Shown in pieces: positions 36,373 through 47,156 of a DNA stretch of 64,000 nt (within the stretch, counting starts at the first letter, position 1; each line of letters begins with the position of its first letter). This DNA is from Deroplatys truncata (lineage: Eukaryota; Arthropoda; Insecta; Mantodea; Mantidae), in NCBI GenBank assembly GCA_030765065.1, contig CM060987.1, positions 75,898,557 through 75,962,556 on the forward strand, written 5' to 3'. Made by a program: the position numbers and the translations under genes. Under the pieces are notes generated by a model, which saw only the letters and a program-made list of their open reading frames with translations, had not been told where the DNA came from and made no database searches.

Positions 36373-36410
36373 CTTACATCAGAAATTTCTGTTCCAGTAA
36401 TTACTGAACA

Positions 36411-37005
36411 TCATAATAGAATGACGAGTTTTCTTTTATTGGTTTTTACAGAAACCGTTTTATTTTTAATCTTGCTGTAATTATTTAAAAGTATGTTAGT
36501 AAACTTAGAGATAGTGCTGGAGAGAATTTTGTAGTATTCAGAACCAAAATTGCAACTTTCATTTAATACAGAGCATGGTTCATCGGCTTCAATTGGCTTT
36601 TTACATAAACTAATTACATGTTTTTGATTATTAGAGTTCAAGAACTGGAATTCATACTTGCAAGGTATTAACGTCTGAACAATTTCAACAATATGCTTGC
36701 CTATAAGTAACATTAGATCTGATGGCACTGTAAGCCCTTCCTCTGTTAAGGTGACTGAAAATAGGTATCCAAACAATCACTATTATTACAGAATAGATTG
36801 ACACACGCTTTGCACTTTAACTTACAACCCAGTTTAAAAGCAGTATTCCCACAAATGTAAAGACAACCTGATTTGTCAAACATATGTTAAGGGTATAATT
36901 CTCATTTAGTGCTTTATAAAGGTTCACATTTATTTCACCACCTTCTTGGTTTACAAATTCAGTCCTCTGACTTACTGGAGAACCTAATATTTCTATACCT
37001 TGCAA
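36411..37005 (-). other. Possible minus-strand coding fragments, unknown
   Basis: Two minus-strand frames lie next to each other: 36817-37005 (IEILGSPVSQRTEFVNQEGG, then a hydrophobic stretch FTFVGILLLNWVV) and 36411-36754 (TLTEEGLTVPSDLMLLIGKH, Cys-containing, ending in a natural stop). The second is preceded by TGGATACCTATTTTCAG, a good acceptor at 36755-36756, and the first ends next to GTAAGT at about 36820. However, that donor is phase 0 and the acceptor is phase 1, so they do not join cleanly. I recognise no family. It may be a host gene on the other strand, a processed relic or chance. Confidence 0.25.
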
Positions 37006-37171
37006 ATGTTAAGCCAAGAAAGCTTTTAATTCGTAATTTCTTTTCAGCTTCCATTATTTGAGTCACAGTAACATTTTAGTTTCCACCTGCCATTCTGTAT
37101 TAGCCAAATCTGCTTTCCATATTGTCCGTTTGAAACTTCCCAGTCAACATGTATTTGACTTTAATTATAAA

Positions 37172-37775
37172 AATCTGATGTGTTACACTCACATGACTTT
37201 CTCTACTCTTGTAAAAAATATTTTTACAAACGGTTATTCTCCATCTACTTCATGTTAATCGATATACAGATTTGCAGAAACTATCGTATTGCTAATTTTC
37301 TTATGGGTGCAAGTGGAATATGGTAGTCTTTAAGCGATAATCAAATTTTTTAAGAGCTGGTGGCTATGTGGAGCATTCCATTTTCTTTGCATGTCCAGGA
37401 CATTAAAAAGGAAAGAAAGAAAAAAAAATAATAACGAATTCCCATTTGAGACAAAGCATAAGAATTAGAAAATTCAAACAAATAGCAACGAATATCTCGG
37501 AAATGGTTCACTCCACAAAAAATGTATATGCAATAAATTGTGTATTTTAACGAGATCTAAAATTCTTTTTTGTGTATGTAGTAACATTTTGTCTATCTCT
37601 TACGGTTTACCAGTTATGCAAAATTTATTCAGAATGAAGAGGAATTTTGGGGACATTCTCAGAAAATTCAAGATATTGAATTTTATTTGCCATGAAAGTA
37701 TCTTAAGCATGATATTTTCTTAAAAATTGTTTGAGTCATTTTTGAGAAAATCAAAATTTGCGAAAAATGTTCCAA
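37172..37775 (+). mobile_element. HINE-like repeat, 3'-truncated
   Basis: It starts ATCTGATGTGTTACACTCAC and runs to AAATGTTCCAAGA at about 37775, losing the microsatellite and palindromic end. The truncation point abuts the virus-like relic to its right. Confidence 0.8.
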
Positions 37776-37859
37776 GATTGGTAGAAACACATGTTCCTCT
37801 TCTTTGGTGATCTTGTCGCCGAAACTGGCTGTCTCTGCAACATTGAAGATATCCATGGT

Positions 37860-37958
37860 TATAGGATTCTGAAGCCCAATCCTATAGAACACTCATTGGA
37901 AAAATCAACGGTGAAGGGGCATTTAATTTTAGCCTTCATTGTATTAGCATTGTTATCG

Positions 37959-38029
<71 letters not shown>

Positions 38030-38314
38030 TAGGTCTAATAAAGAAGGCATTATCATCCACCCCCAGCTTATATCTGAGTAATTTTTAATATCAGCAATCT
38101 CATAAGTTCCATAGGGTATATCGATGACCTTAAGCTCATCATTGTAAATGTATTAAAATTTATTATTACTCCAATCAACATTGGGAATGGAATAGAAGGT
38201 TTCAAAATTCAATAGAGCAATCTCATAATGTCCCTTAGGATCTATCTGTAGAGGTGGAATCGGGCATGTAGTTAATAACAGATTCATTACCGCTGACAGT
38301 GATAGTATAACTCA
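37860..38314 (-). pseudogene. Polinton/virus-like structural-protein relic
   Basis: On the minus strand the segment starts MSYTITVSGNES (38284-38314), continues GHYEIALLNFETFYSIPNVD (about 38185-38240) and GTYEIADIKNY (about 38080-38115), and after a microsatellite resumes at KAKIKCPFTVDFSNE. I recognise this order from a conserved family of probable structural proteins found with adenain-type proteases in Polinton-like and adintovirus-like elements of invertebrates. Stop codons (for example TAA after NNKF) and frameshifts show it is long dead. The family name and role are inference from remembered motifs. Confidence 0.5.
37963..38029. repeat. (ATT)n / (AAT)n microsatellite inside the virus-like relic
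   Basis: A run of about 22 ATT units. On the coding (minus) strand it lies next to a natural Asn-rich AAT/AAC stretch of the relic. Confidence 0.95.
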
Positions 38315-38323
38315 TTGGGATAG

Positions 38324-38640
38324 AAATTGCAAGCACAAGTGCCCGCAGATGGCTGAGCTGAAACCTCTTGCTATTATACAACACCTTAACACGATGAGGT
38401 ACCTTTCTATCTCTTTTGGTGGCTTCAAGTTTCCACAGCTTTGGAAATAGAATGCCACGTCACCGTTCACCTTTACAGCAACCCAATTGGAGTCTTAATT
38501 CTCTGAAGTATCGAGATTGACGATAATTCTCTCTCTGTAACGAGGTCTTAAAGGTAGCTGATCGATCATGTATACACCTCTAAAATGAAGAATATTTAAA
38601 CGTCGAGCATACAAGTCGAGATCATTGTTACTCACGGCTT
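38324..38640 (-). pseudogene. Adenain-like cysteine protease relic (Polinton/virus-like)
   Basis: The minus strand reads DLDLYARRLNILHFRGVYMI (about 38560-38620), IIVNLDTSEN, a TAA stop, then DSNWVAVKVNGDVAFYF (about 38440-38494), KPPKEIERYL, and CGHLCLQF (38324-38347). In the adenovirus-protease (C5) fold, His in a xHW motif and Cys in the CG-containing block are catalytic; the protease cleaves capsid precursors. The Cys block is preserved but the His position is Asn here, and a stop and frameshifts intervene, so it is inactive. Adenain-like proteases are a hallmark of Polinton/Maverick and adintovirus-like elements. Confidence 0.6.
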
Positions 38641-38711
38641 TTCCCGGGACAAGTATAGCCCTCTGCCTGAGTTTTTTTAATTCCCTTTCTTGCTCTTTAC
38701 CTTATTCCTCT

Positions 38712-39210
38712 TCATTCGAGGACCTTTCCTCTTGCTTCAAACTCCATCTTATGTCTCATCATTTCTGCAAGCTGATTATCTGCAGCCTTTTTCTTATTCA
38801 CTGCTGTAGCAATATGAGCTGCCCCTCCAGCAGCAGCACCTATAGCTGCAATAATTGGTTTGAGAGGCAGAAATCCCGCATGATTCTTCTTCCTGGGTCC
38901 AGCACCAACAACCACCTTTCCCTTCATAATTGATGTTACTAGCCCCTCTGCGAACTTTTTCACCTAATGTAGCATTAGACGATTGCACACTTTTCAACGC
39001 CTTTTCAGCCAAGGTCTTATTGGCAATGTTTCTTGAAGCAGAGCCTTTGTGCGGGCGTAGGAAATGTTTTGAAGTTTGCAGGCTTCGTCTAAGGGGATTG
39101 ATTCCGGGATCACCTCTATTTAGTCCTTTTTTTATAGTTTCGTTCCAGGACCGCCATATCTGTAAACAGGCAAATGTGCTCCAAATGGCAGTCGATTAAT
39201 GAGAGAGTTA
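38712..39210 (-). pseudogene. Phospholipase A2-like and hydrophobic minor capsid relic
   Basis: From 39.21 kb down, the minus strand reads INSLINRLPFGAHLPVYR then YGGPGTKL (39141-39158 for YGGPGT), GDPGINPL, a region rich in charged residues, and later FLPLKPIIAAIGAAAGGAA with HKMEFEARGK near 38.75-38.88 kb. YxGPGT is the calcium-binding loop of the viral phospholipase A2 domain used by parvovirus-type and some Polinton capsids to cross endosomal membranes. The His-Asp catalytic pair is not recognisable. The Gly/Ala-rich hydrophobic stretch resembles membrane-active capsid peptides. Frameshifts separate the pieces. Confidence 0.5.
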
Positions 39211-40052
39211 ATTAACATGGAACCTGTAGCGACCTTAACCCTCTTAGCTCTCATGATATACGAATTGATTTTCTTTATCATTGCTTTTTTCTTTTATACT
39301 CTTTCTATCCTTACCTTAGGATGATTTGCGACTCCTTATACAGCACGGTAGATAAAAATGTGAACTACAATGTTTAGCACAGTCATATAACAAAGCATTT
39401 TAATTTATGATAATACCAGCGTGGTTAAACTCTTCAGACAAGTCGATTTAAACTTAAACCACATAAATGAGGATTACGTAAACACAGACATGTATACAGA
39501 GTTTAAAGATTTGTGCAAAGGAGTTTTGGGAGAGCTCTTCAGAGGGAACACCTTTTAGATGATAGTTCCCGAATTTCCCTTTAATGAGGCCGATATAGGA
39601 GCGGATTCGATGTATATATTAAAGTAGATAATAAAGAAATTGCTCATTCATAGCTCGGTATGAGTATTGACAGATTCAGATCACAGAGGTCTGCACCAGT
39701 TAAAAGGTCAGTACACCAGTCCATTATCATAAACACGAACGGGAAAAAGAAACTACCAATTCATGAAACTACCTATGACATAGAGAAACACATCTCACAA
39801 TAAATATTCATACATTAAGTATTAAAGTTCACTATTAATCATGCTATAAAACCGACCATCCTGAATAATGTCACCAATCTCGTCCGAAAAGTCATTTTAC
39901 CAGCTGAATGGAACATAATTAGCAACCTTAGCCTGTATACTAAGTAATTAGTATCAGTGTAGGGGTATAATATCTCATAAATATTCTCTTTGGATATATC
40001 ATCTTGTCTTGGCAAGTTAACACTAGAATGTTTCCTTTCATTTGTGTGTTTA
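39211..40052. other. No gene recognised; may belong to the virus-like relic
   Basis: Around 39421-39560 the + strand gives LFRQVDLNLNHINEDYVNTD followed by LCKGVLGELFRGN, and around 39660-39800 MSIDRFRSQRSAPVKRS. I do not recognise either, but their position beside the relic and opposite strand would suit a second gene of the same element. Confidence 0.3.
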
Positions 40053-40330
40053 TTCAGAGTTTGCTCATCCAAAGACACTGCTCTTCTTGAATCCTACATG
40101 TCAGCACTTGACGATATCTCAGAATCGCTTTCGGGAGTTCCCAGTACTGCAGATCTTGAATCTAACACTTCAGGCCTTCAAGAGATTTCAGGATCGCTCG
40201 CGGAATTTGCAAGTGCTGCACATAATACTCCGGGTCGTGAAGAGATTTCAGAATCGTTTGCGGGAATTCCAGAAACTACACAGCTGGACATTTCTTTACC
40301 ACATCTTCTCCTGTGCTGTTTAAATCTTGA
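40053..40330 (+). other. Tandem 60-bp repeat, open in two + frames
   Basis: About three diverged units of roughly 60 bp (20 codons), starting near 40108, 40168 and 40228, follow an acceptor-like TGTTTATTCAG at 40053-40058. One frame reads ISESLSGVPSTADLE.. ISGSLAEFAS.. ISESFAGIPET. The other reads LQILNLTLQAFKRFQ.. LQVLHIILRVVKRFQ, with leucine spacing like leucine-rich repeats. The frames shown are not phase 1 with the acceptor as the FN3 exons are. It may be a relic of an LRR-coding exon or a minisatellite. Confidence 0.3.
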
Positions 40331-40837
40331 AATATACCTGTTTTAAAGTCATATTGAATGTGCAACACTTAACAACACAATTCCATCTCCCATGAGCAAT
40401 ATATTAAAAATTAGGATTCTCGTAAGTTGGCTGTAATTGAACGTCTTTGTGAGGATTCATGTTCAAAGTATTATATCTCTACTGTACAATGTATACTATA
40501 GAAGTTGAATTCGTATAGTCAACAGGAGACTGAACTATTATTCGCTTATTTACTCACTTTATACATGATCTTCCAGCATTGACAGCTATAAACCCTATAC
40601 GCAATTTATGACAATCTGGAATATGCTAGAATTTCCATCTTAATTGCGTAATTCTGTTGATTGCTACTATTTCATCAGTTACATTCAAATTCAATGAACA
40701 TGCAATGAAGGCACAGAGTTCGAGTGTAACTTTGTTGGTTAGACAGCACAGAGAATATCCAAGTTGGACTAGATGCTGGGTTGTGTAGGTCAGATATATA
40801 CAAAACTGAAAATCTTGCATGCCAACATCTCCTTTTT

Positions 40838-41130
40838 AGTGAAATGGGGTTACATATTTGCAGGCTTCAGCGAGACACAGGATTCATTTAATGAAATGGG
40901 GTTCCGCATTTGCTGTCCTTAGCGAGAGGGCTACATTCTAGTGAAATTGGGTTACACTGTAGGCGTTTAGCGAGAGAGGATTAGATACATGGTAGTTAAA
41001 TCGGGTTACATTTGTGCTTGCTTTTAGCTAGAGAGGGTTACCTATCAGTGAAATTTGGTTACATTCGTACGCGATTTTAGCAAAAGAGGCTTACATTCTA
41101 GTGAAATGGGTTACAGCGGGTTACATTCCA
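40838..41130. repeat. Minisatellite, about six units of 50-55 bp
   Basis: Units share AGTGAAATGGGGTTACAT at the start and TTTTAGCGAGAGAGG near the end, with increasing divergence to the right. Confidence 0.8.
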
Positions 41131-41650
41131 GCGATCTCTGGAATGTTAGAGGCTTCAGCGTGTCTCCAGGGGTCTTCAGCTCGCTTACTGCAGTATTCGC
41201 CTGCTCACCGGTGCTGGCTTTAGCGATACATGGTTACAATTTAGTGAACCCTGGAATGTTACAGGATTAAGATCGCCTCTAGGTGTCTTAAACATATTGA
41301 TGTACATTAGTATTTCGTCTGCTCAGTGATTTCGGAAATTATTCTATGACTAATGGTGAACTCTAATGTGTAATGAATGATTATTTATTGGGAGATGTCT
41401 TTCTCTATGTCACAGGCTTCTATTTTTTCTAACTCTACTTATAACAATATGTAGATCTTGATTTAATTAAAATAACTTTAAATTTTTTAACGAAATATGT
41501 GCTTGTATGTTACAAATGTCTGTCGCTGTTCCGCGTTCGAATATTTGCTTAATTGATTGTCAATTGTTAGAATTTGTTTTATTGTGAATTATATCTTTTA
41601 AGTGTGTTTTTTATTTGCCATCCATTTGGTTCCTATTGTCTGACATAACA

Positions 41651-41691
<41 letters not shown>

Positions 41692-42154
41692 AATATGATT
41701 CATCAGAGCTACATTCTCATCGAGGATGATTCTGATAATTATCCCTTCTAGGCAGACACACTGTTGGTTTCCATATGAATGTATTTTTTCCCTCCTATAC
41801 GCAGAGTTGACTCCGTGATGGTTCTTTTCATTCTATAGGTTATGGAAAAATTCTTTATTTTCGGTTAGTTAATGTGTAACAAGGCTTAAATAAAATACAT
41901 TATCAACCAGCATTCATTATGTTCAAATGCAATGAGAGAGATCTACCTATATATCAATGTGTCGTTTTTAGCATTTTTTCTGATATGCAATTAAAAAATT
42001 ATGTGAAAAATAATACTGTGATCAGAACTTGAAGTAATCATTAATGTCTTAAAGTAAGTTGTCTCAGTGGATTATATAGGAATGCAGACCTAGCTCTTAA
42101 GGATGTCATAAACGTCATGTCTGAAATTTTTTGTTGTTGTATTGGTATTTTCTT
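41131..42154. other. No gene recognised
   Basis: AT-rich, with an (AAT)n microsatellite at 41651-41690. Confidence 0.6.
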
Positions 42155-42998
42155 CTTTCTGTACTATGTATAGTAAGTAGGGGAAGTATTGCACTCTAAA
42201 AAAATTCAATACCGAGATTTCAGCGGAAATACATGTTTGAGGTGCCCTTAATTCAAATAAAAGATTTCTGGAAGCATGTCCGTATGTGTGTGTAGGTGCG
42301 TGGGTGTATATGTGTGTAGCTGGTGTGAACAGCATAACTCAAAACCGAAAGCCGGATAAATATCAAACTTGGTATTTGACTTTAGTAACTTACAAGGATA
42401 GGACACGAAGAATTCCAAGAAAAACTTCCTCAGCTCTGACTACCCTTTACGTAAAACATTTTAATTCTCTCAAGAAATGGTTCTAACGATTTTGATTAAA
42501 ATATCAAATGTTTAAGATAATTTTATGTCAAATGAAAATGTATATCTTGAATTTTCTAGGAATATCTCCAAAGCCTTCTTCATTCTGAATGGCTTTCGCA
42601 TAACTGGTAAACCGTAAAAGATGAACAAAATGTTACTACACAAAAAATGGGGATCTCCTTAAAGCGCACAATTTTTTCAAGTACATTTTTTGCGGAGCGA
42701 ACCATTTCCAGATATTCCTTGTTATTTGCTTGAATTTTCCAATACTTATACTTATTCTCAAATGGGAATTCGTTTTTTATCTAGCACATGCAAAGAGAAT
42801 GGAATGCACCACTTAGCAATCAGCTCTTAAAATATTTGACTGTCGCTTAAAGCCTACCATATTCCCTTGAACCTACAAGAAAATTATTAACAAGATAATT
42901 TTGTAAGCTGTTAATCTCATTAACATGACTTAAGGTAGATGGAGTATAAATAGCTAGCACAAGAGTAGGGAATGTCTTGCGAGTGCAACACTTCAGAT
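42155..42998 (-). mobile_element. HINE-like repeat, minus orientation
   Basis: It starts CTTTCTGTACTATGTATAGT, includes a TG-rich microsatellite at about 42284-42320, and ends AGTAGGGAATGTCTTGCGAG..ACACTTCAGA. It is moderately diverged. Confidence 0.8.
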
Positions 42999-44085
42999 TT
43001 TTTTTTCAATCGCTGTACTTGGCAAGCAATCTTACCACTGGTCGAAAGCATGTCACTCTTTAGGTAAATGTTTTTCATTGGGATTGATATTATAAATAAA
43101 TCAAGTTCAGATACATAAGGTATCTTTATTGCATTTCAAATTAGTCCACGAAAAAGACCTGATAATAGTCGTTGACTGTGTATGCATTCATATTTGATGT
43201 GCAATGCAAGTTAACATAATAGAAAAGTCAATCTTACTTCTCGTCATTCAATATTCTCTCCCTTTCTCTTCTTTTTATGCTTTCCATGGGCGATATTTTG
43301 CATCTCCCTCGCAGATTCTTCTTATGCGCCGAGAGTGAATATTTTGTTTACCTGTAATCAGAAAAGTTTAAAATGCATTTATTTTTTTTTAACTTTTTTT
43401 AACATCCTGCAATAAGAATTATTTGTATGATTGTTAGTCATTGCTACATTTGATTACCAATTTCCCCAATTATGTTTCACTTGAGTACTCCGTATAAACA
43501 CTCAGACATCTGCCATTATTTTCAGTCGTTAGAATATATACAACTAAATGCAATCATAGTGCACACAGCGTCTCACGCATTTTTTATAAATCTATAGATG
43601 GTCTCTTATATGTGTAATATCATCCAGACAACTTTTTTATTTGTATATTTTATCATTGTGAAATAGGAAAAAATTGAATTCTTAAGTTTGACATTTCTAC
43701 ATACCTTGATTAAGGGTACAAAAATCAATTTACCTGTCTTAAATTTCCCCATCTCCATAATGCCAGATATAATTTTACTGGCATTTCTGCAAGCTCTTCG
43801 TCTGTTATCGAATTACGATATCTTGAAGACAAGAATACTTGGCAATCCTCCTCCAGCGAAGATACAATCCTGGTACCATATCTCGTTTGCGCTCCCTTTA
43901 ATGCTTTTATCGCATATTTCCTGCCTATTTCGAGATCTGGAACTCTCCGAACCGGTAGGAAATTGTTCTCTTCTGACATCCTGTTAAGACGATCTGCTAA
44001 TCTCTGTAACAGACATTCATTATTTTTTTCAATGTATTATTCAGATGGAAAGGCCAAATTATGCATTTTTTCTATTATAACTAAT
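42999..44085. other. No gene recognised
   Basis: AT-rich intron-like sequence. Overlapping frames on both strands at 43688-43987 (up to 99 codons) have no motif I recognise. Confidence 0.5.
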
Positions 44086-44273
44086 ATATATATATATATA
44101 TGCGTGTGCGTGTATGTATGTAATGTAATGTAATGTATGTATGTATGTATGTGTGTAATGTGTGTAATGTGTGTATTGTGTGTATTGTATGTATTGTATG
44201 TGATGGATGGATGGATGGATGGGTGTGTGTGTGTGTGTGGGTGGGTGGGTGGGTGTGTGTGTGTGGGTGGGTT
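44086..44273. repeat. Compound microsatellite
   Basis: Consecutive blocks of TA, TGTA, TGTGTAATG, GGAT and GGGT/GT units. The His/Thr/Tyr-rich minus frame over it is an artefact. Confidence 0.95.
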
Positions 44274-44399
44274 GCATTTAGCTAGTTAACTGACATATTT
44301 GAATTTTCTCGGATGGTTTATTCTGCATTATATATTCTCGCAAGTTAGCACTGCATTCAATTTATCAATATACTAAAGTTCTATTTACCCTCATAAAAC

Positions 44400-45065
44400 A
44401 TCTTGTGTAGAAAAAATAGTCATGCGAATGTATTATGCTAATTCATCTACCATTCTGGGAGCTTTTTCATGGCTACATGGAAAGTGAGAGAGTATTGAAA
44501 ATTATGTTCGTCACGCTTCTACCAACGCATAAAGCACCCTGGGCTGAAGAGCGAGTAGAGGAATATTTTAAATATAAAACACTGAAAATCGTGAAATGAT
44601 TGATTTTTCTGTTTAAGAAGAGAGGGTAGAGAAAATTACGAGAATGTGTGTACAAGAAGAGGTAGTAGAGACACATTGTCAATGTAATACAGGCATTAAT
44701 ATCTATGTAAACTCGATTGTCTTTTATTATCTGTTGAAAAGACGAATAGATTTCGAAAGCCATTTTTGCGATTCAGTAGTTCATTTCTCGTGTCTTTGTA
44801 ATGCACCACTGGGTAGAAGGGCGGGTAGAAAACCCAGTGCGAATGTAAATGAAACGAGAGTTGACAAAGTCGCGCAAATATGTATTAGCAGATGTAAGAT
44901 GTCTCTGGAAAAAGACTGCGTAGAAACAGTCATGTGAATGTTAGTGTAGGAAGAGTGATTCGAGAAGATTTTGTGAATGTAATTCTTTAGTAGATGTCTT
45001 TTCTCTAAAAGAAGACTGAGTAGAGAAAGTCATGTGAATATTCGCGTAGGAAAAGTGAGTCGAGG
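44400..45065. repeat. Diverged tandem array sharing a motif with the HINE-like end
   Basis: The motif GTAGAGAAAGTCATGTGAAT or variants occurs near 44406, 44665, 44827, 44918 and 45018, with irregular spacing of roughly 90-260 bp. The same motif is the subterminal part of the HINE-like terminal module, a copy of which begins at 45129. Confidence 0.5.
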
Positions 45066-45128
45066 TCATGGGACGATTCCCTATACACTTGCTCGTATTT
45101 TCACACACTATATTGTTTTAAAAAAAAT

Positions 45129-46045
45129 CTGATGTGTTACACTCACATGACTTTCTCTACTCTTGTACAATCTATTTTTACAAACGCCTATTCTCCATAT
45201 GCTTCATGTTTATCGAGATGTCAATCTTATTGGTAATTTTCTTGTAGATGCAAGGGGAATATGGTAGCTTTTAAGCAATAGTCAAATATTTTAACGCTGG
45301 TTACTATGTGGCGCATTCGATTCTCTTTGCATGTCCAGGACATAAAAAAAATCTGATGTGTTACACTCACATGACTTTCTCTACTCTTGTACAATCTAAT
45401 TTTACAAACGCCTATTCTCCATATGCTTCATGTTAATCGAGATATCGAGATGTCAATCTTACTGGTAATTTTCTTGTAGATGCAAGGAAAATATGGTAGC
45501 TTTTAAGCGATAGTCAAATATTTTAACGCTGGTTGCTATGTGACGCATTCCATTCTCTTTGCATGTCCAGGACAAAAAAAAATGAATAACGCATTTGAGA
45601 AAAAGTATAAGTATTGGAAAATTTAAGGAAATAACAAGCAATATCTCGAAAACGGTTAACTCAACAAAAGAAATGTATATGACATAAGTTGTGTATTTTA
45701 ACGCGATCTACATTTTTTGTGTAGTAAAATTTTGTCTGTCTCTTATGGTTTAGCAGTTATGCAAAAGACGCTGACAATGAAGAATACTTTTGGAAACATT
45801 CCCAGAAAATTCGAGATATACATTTCATTTCTCATGACATTATCTTAAATATATGATATTTTCATCAAAATCGTTAGAGCCATTTTTGAGAAAATTAAAA
45901 TTTTCGAAAAATGTTCCATGTAAAGGGTAGTCTGGCGTGGGGGGATTTTCTTGAAAACCTTCGTGTCACATCTCTGGAAGATACTGAACCTAAATACCAA
46001 GTTTGGTGTTTATCCGACTGTTCGTTTTTGAGTTATGCTGTTCAG

Positions 46046-46076
<31 letters not shown>

Positions 46077-46204
46077 CATGTTCCAAAAATGTTTTTTTTT
46101 GGATTCAGGAGGTCTCAAAACATGTATTTCCGGTGAAATCTCGGTATCGAAATTTTGGGTGGAATGCAATACTTCCCCTACTTACTATACGTAGTAGAGA
46201 AAGT
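45129..46204 (+). mobile_element. HINE-like repeat, complete, with doubled end module
   Basis: Two terminal modules in tandem start at 45129 and about 45351 (ATCTGATGTGTTACACTCAC), then the full body, a CA microsatellite at 46048-46075, and the palindromic end CTACTTACTATACGTAGTAG followed by AGAAAGT at 46204. It is the best complete copy in + orientation. Confidence 0.9.
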
Positions 46205-46945
46205 AAAAATTAAGTACACTATTAATGACTGCACTCTGTTTTTATAAAGATGTAAAGAAATAAAAAGCTCACTCACGTTCAATTTTTTAATTGGGGAATG
46301 TCCTGTAGAAATAAAAACAGTCATTTAGTCGATTCCCAGTGTACAGAGCAAGTTTTTAGCACAACTGATAAATGACACTGAATTAATACGCTAAAGTGGC
46401 TCTATCCGGCCTAATCACGTCTTTGTATAATGTAAAGTATCTTAATGCGCATGCGCAACTTTGATGGGATGTTCGCCTGTAACGTGATTATTTTACCAAA
46501 TTGGGTTATATCAATTCAGGACCTCGGGAGCGTTGGGGGTTGTCTGTATACACGGCGACCAGTTACAGCTGAATAATGTAATCCGTCAAAAAATTCTTAC
46601 CTGCAAAACCATTTTATCTGTGAATGTACGTTCAGTTTTGAACAGAATCTGGAAGTATTTTCTAGAAACTCAATGGCTTTTTAGCTACAGAAGCGTCCTA
46701 TTGGTGAATACATATTGAGTTTTGCCTTCTGTCATGAAGGCAAATGGTGTCATATATTCACAGTGACCATCCCAAGCTCACCGAGGTATCGTAATGCCAG
46801 TGCATTGATTTTTTTTTGGAAGAATATAACTTAAATGCTTGAAAGGGCATAAGCAATAAATATATAGATAGCAGTTTTTTTGCTAGTTTGTTGAAATAAA
46901 ATCATCTCCTGTCAAGCATTCAGACACCCTCCAGCATCTAACGCT

Positions 46946-46947
<2 letters not shown>
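46205..46947. other. No gene recognised
   Basis: Unique-looking AT-rich sequence without a coding signal. Confidence 0.55.
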
Positions 46948-47001
<54 letters not shown>

Positions 47002-47101
47002 AGGGAGAGATGAAAAGCGTACTGGGTATCACCGTAATGTATAATCGGGCTCTAGGGAGATAACATTTCATTTTTCAATTCACGTAATCACCTTGCTCTG
47101 C

Positions 47102-47156
<55 letters not shown>

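Noticed and set aside
43688-43987. 99-codon + frame with hydrophobic segments, and an antisense frame of 84 codons
   Set aside because: Mutually antisense frames with no recognisable domain or splice signals in phase.
46003-46213. Frames of 63 and 100 codons with His/Thr repeats
   Set aside because: Created by the CA microsatellite and the conserved 3' part of the HINE-like repeat; mirrored in other copies.
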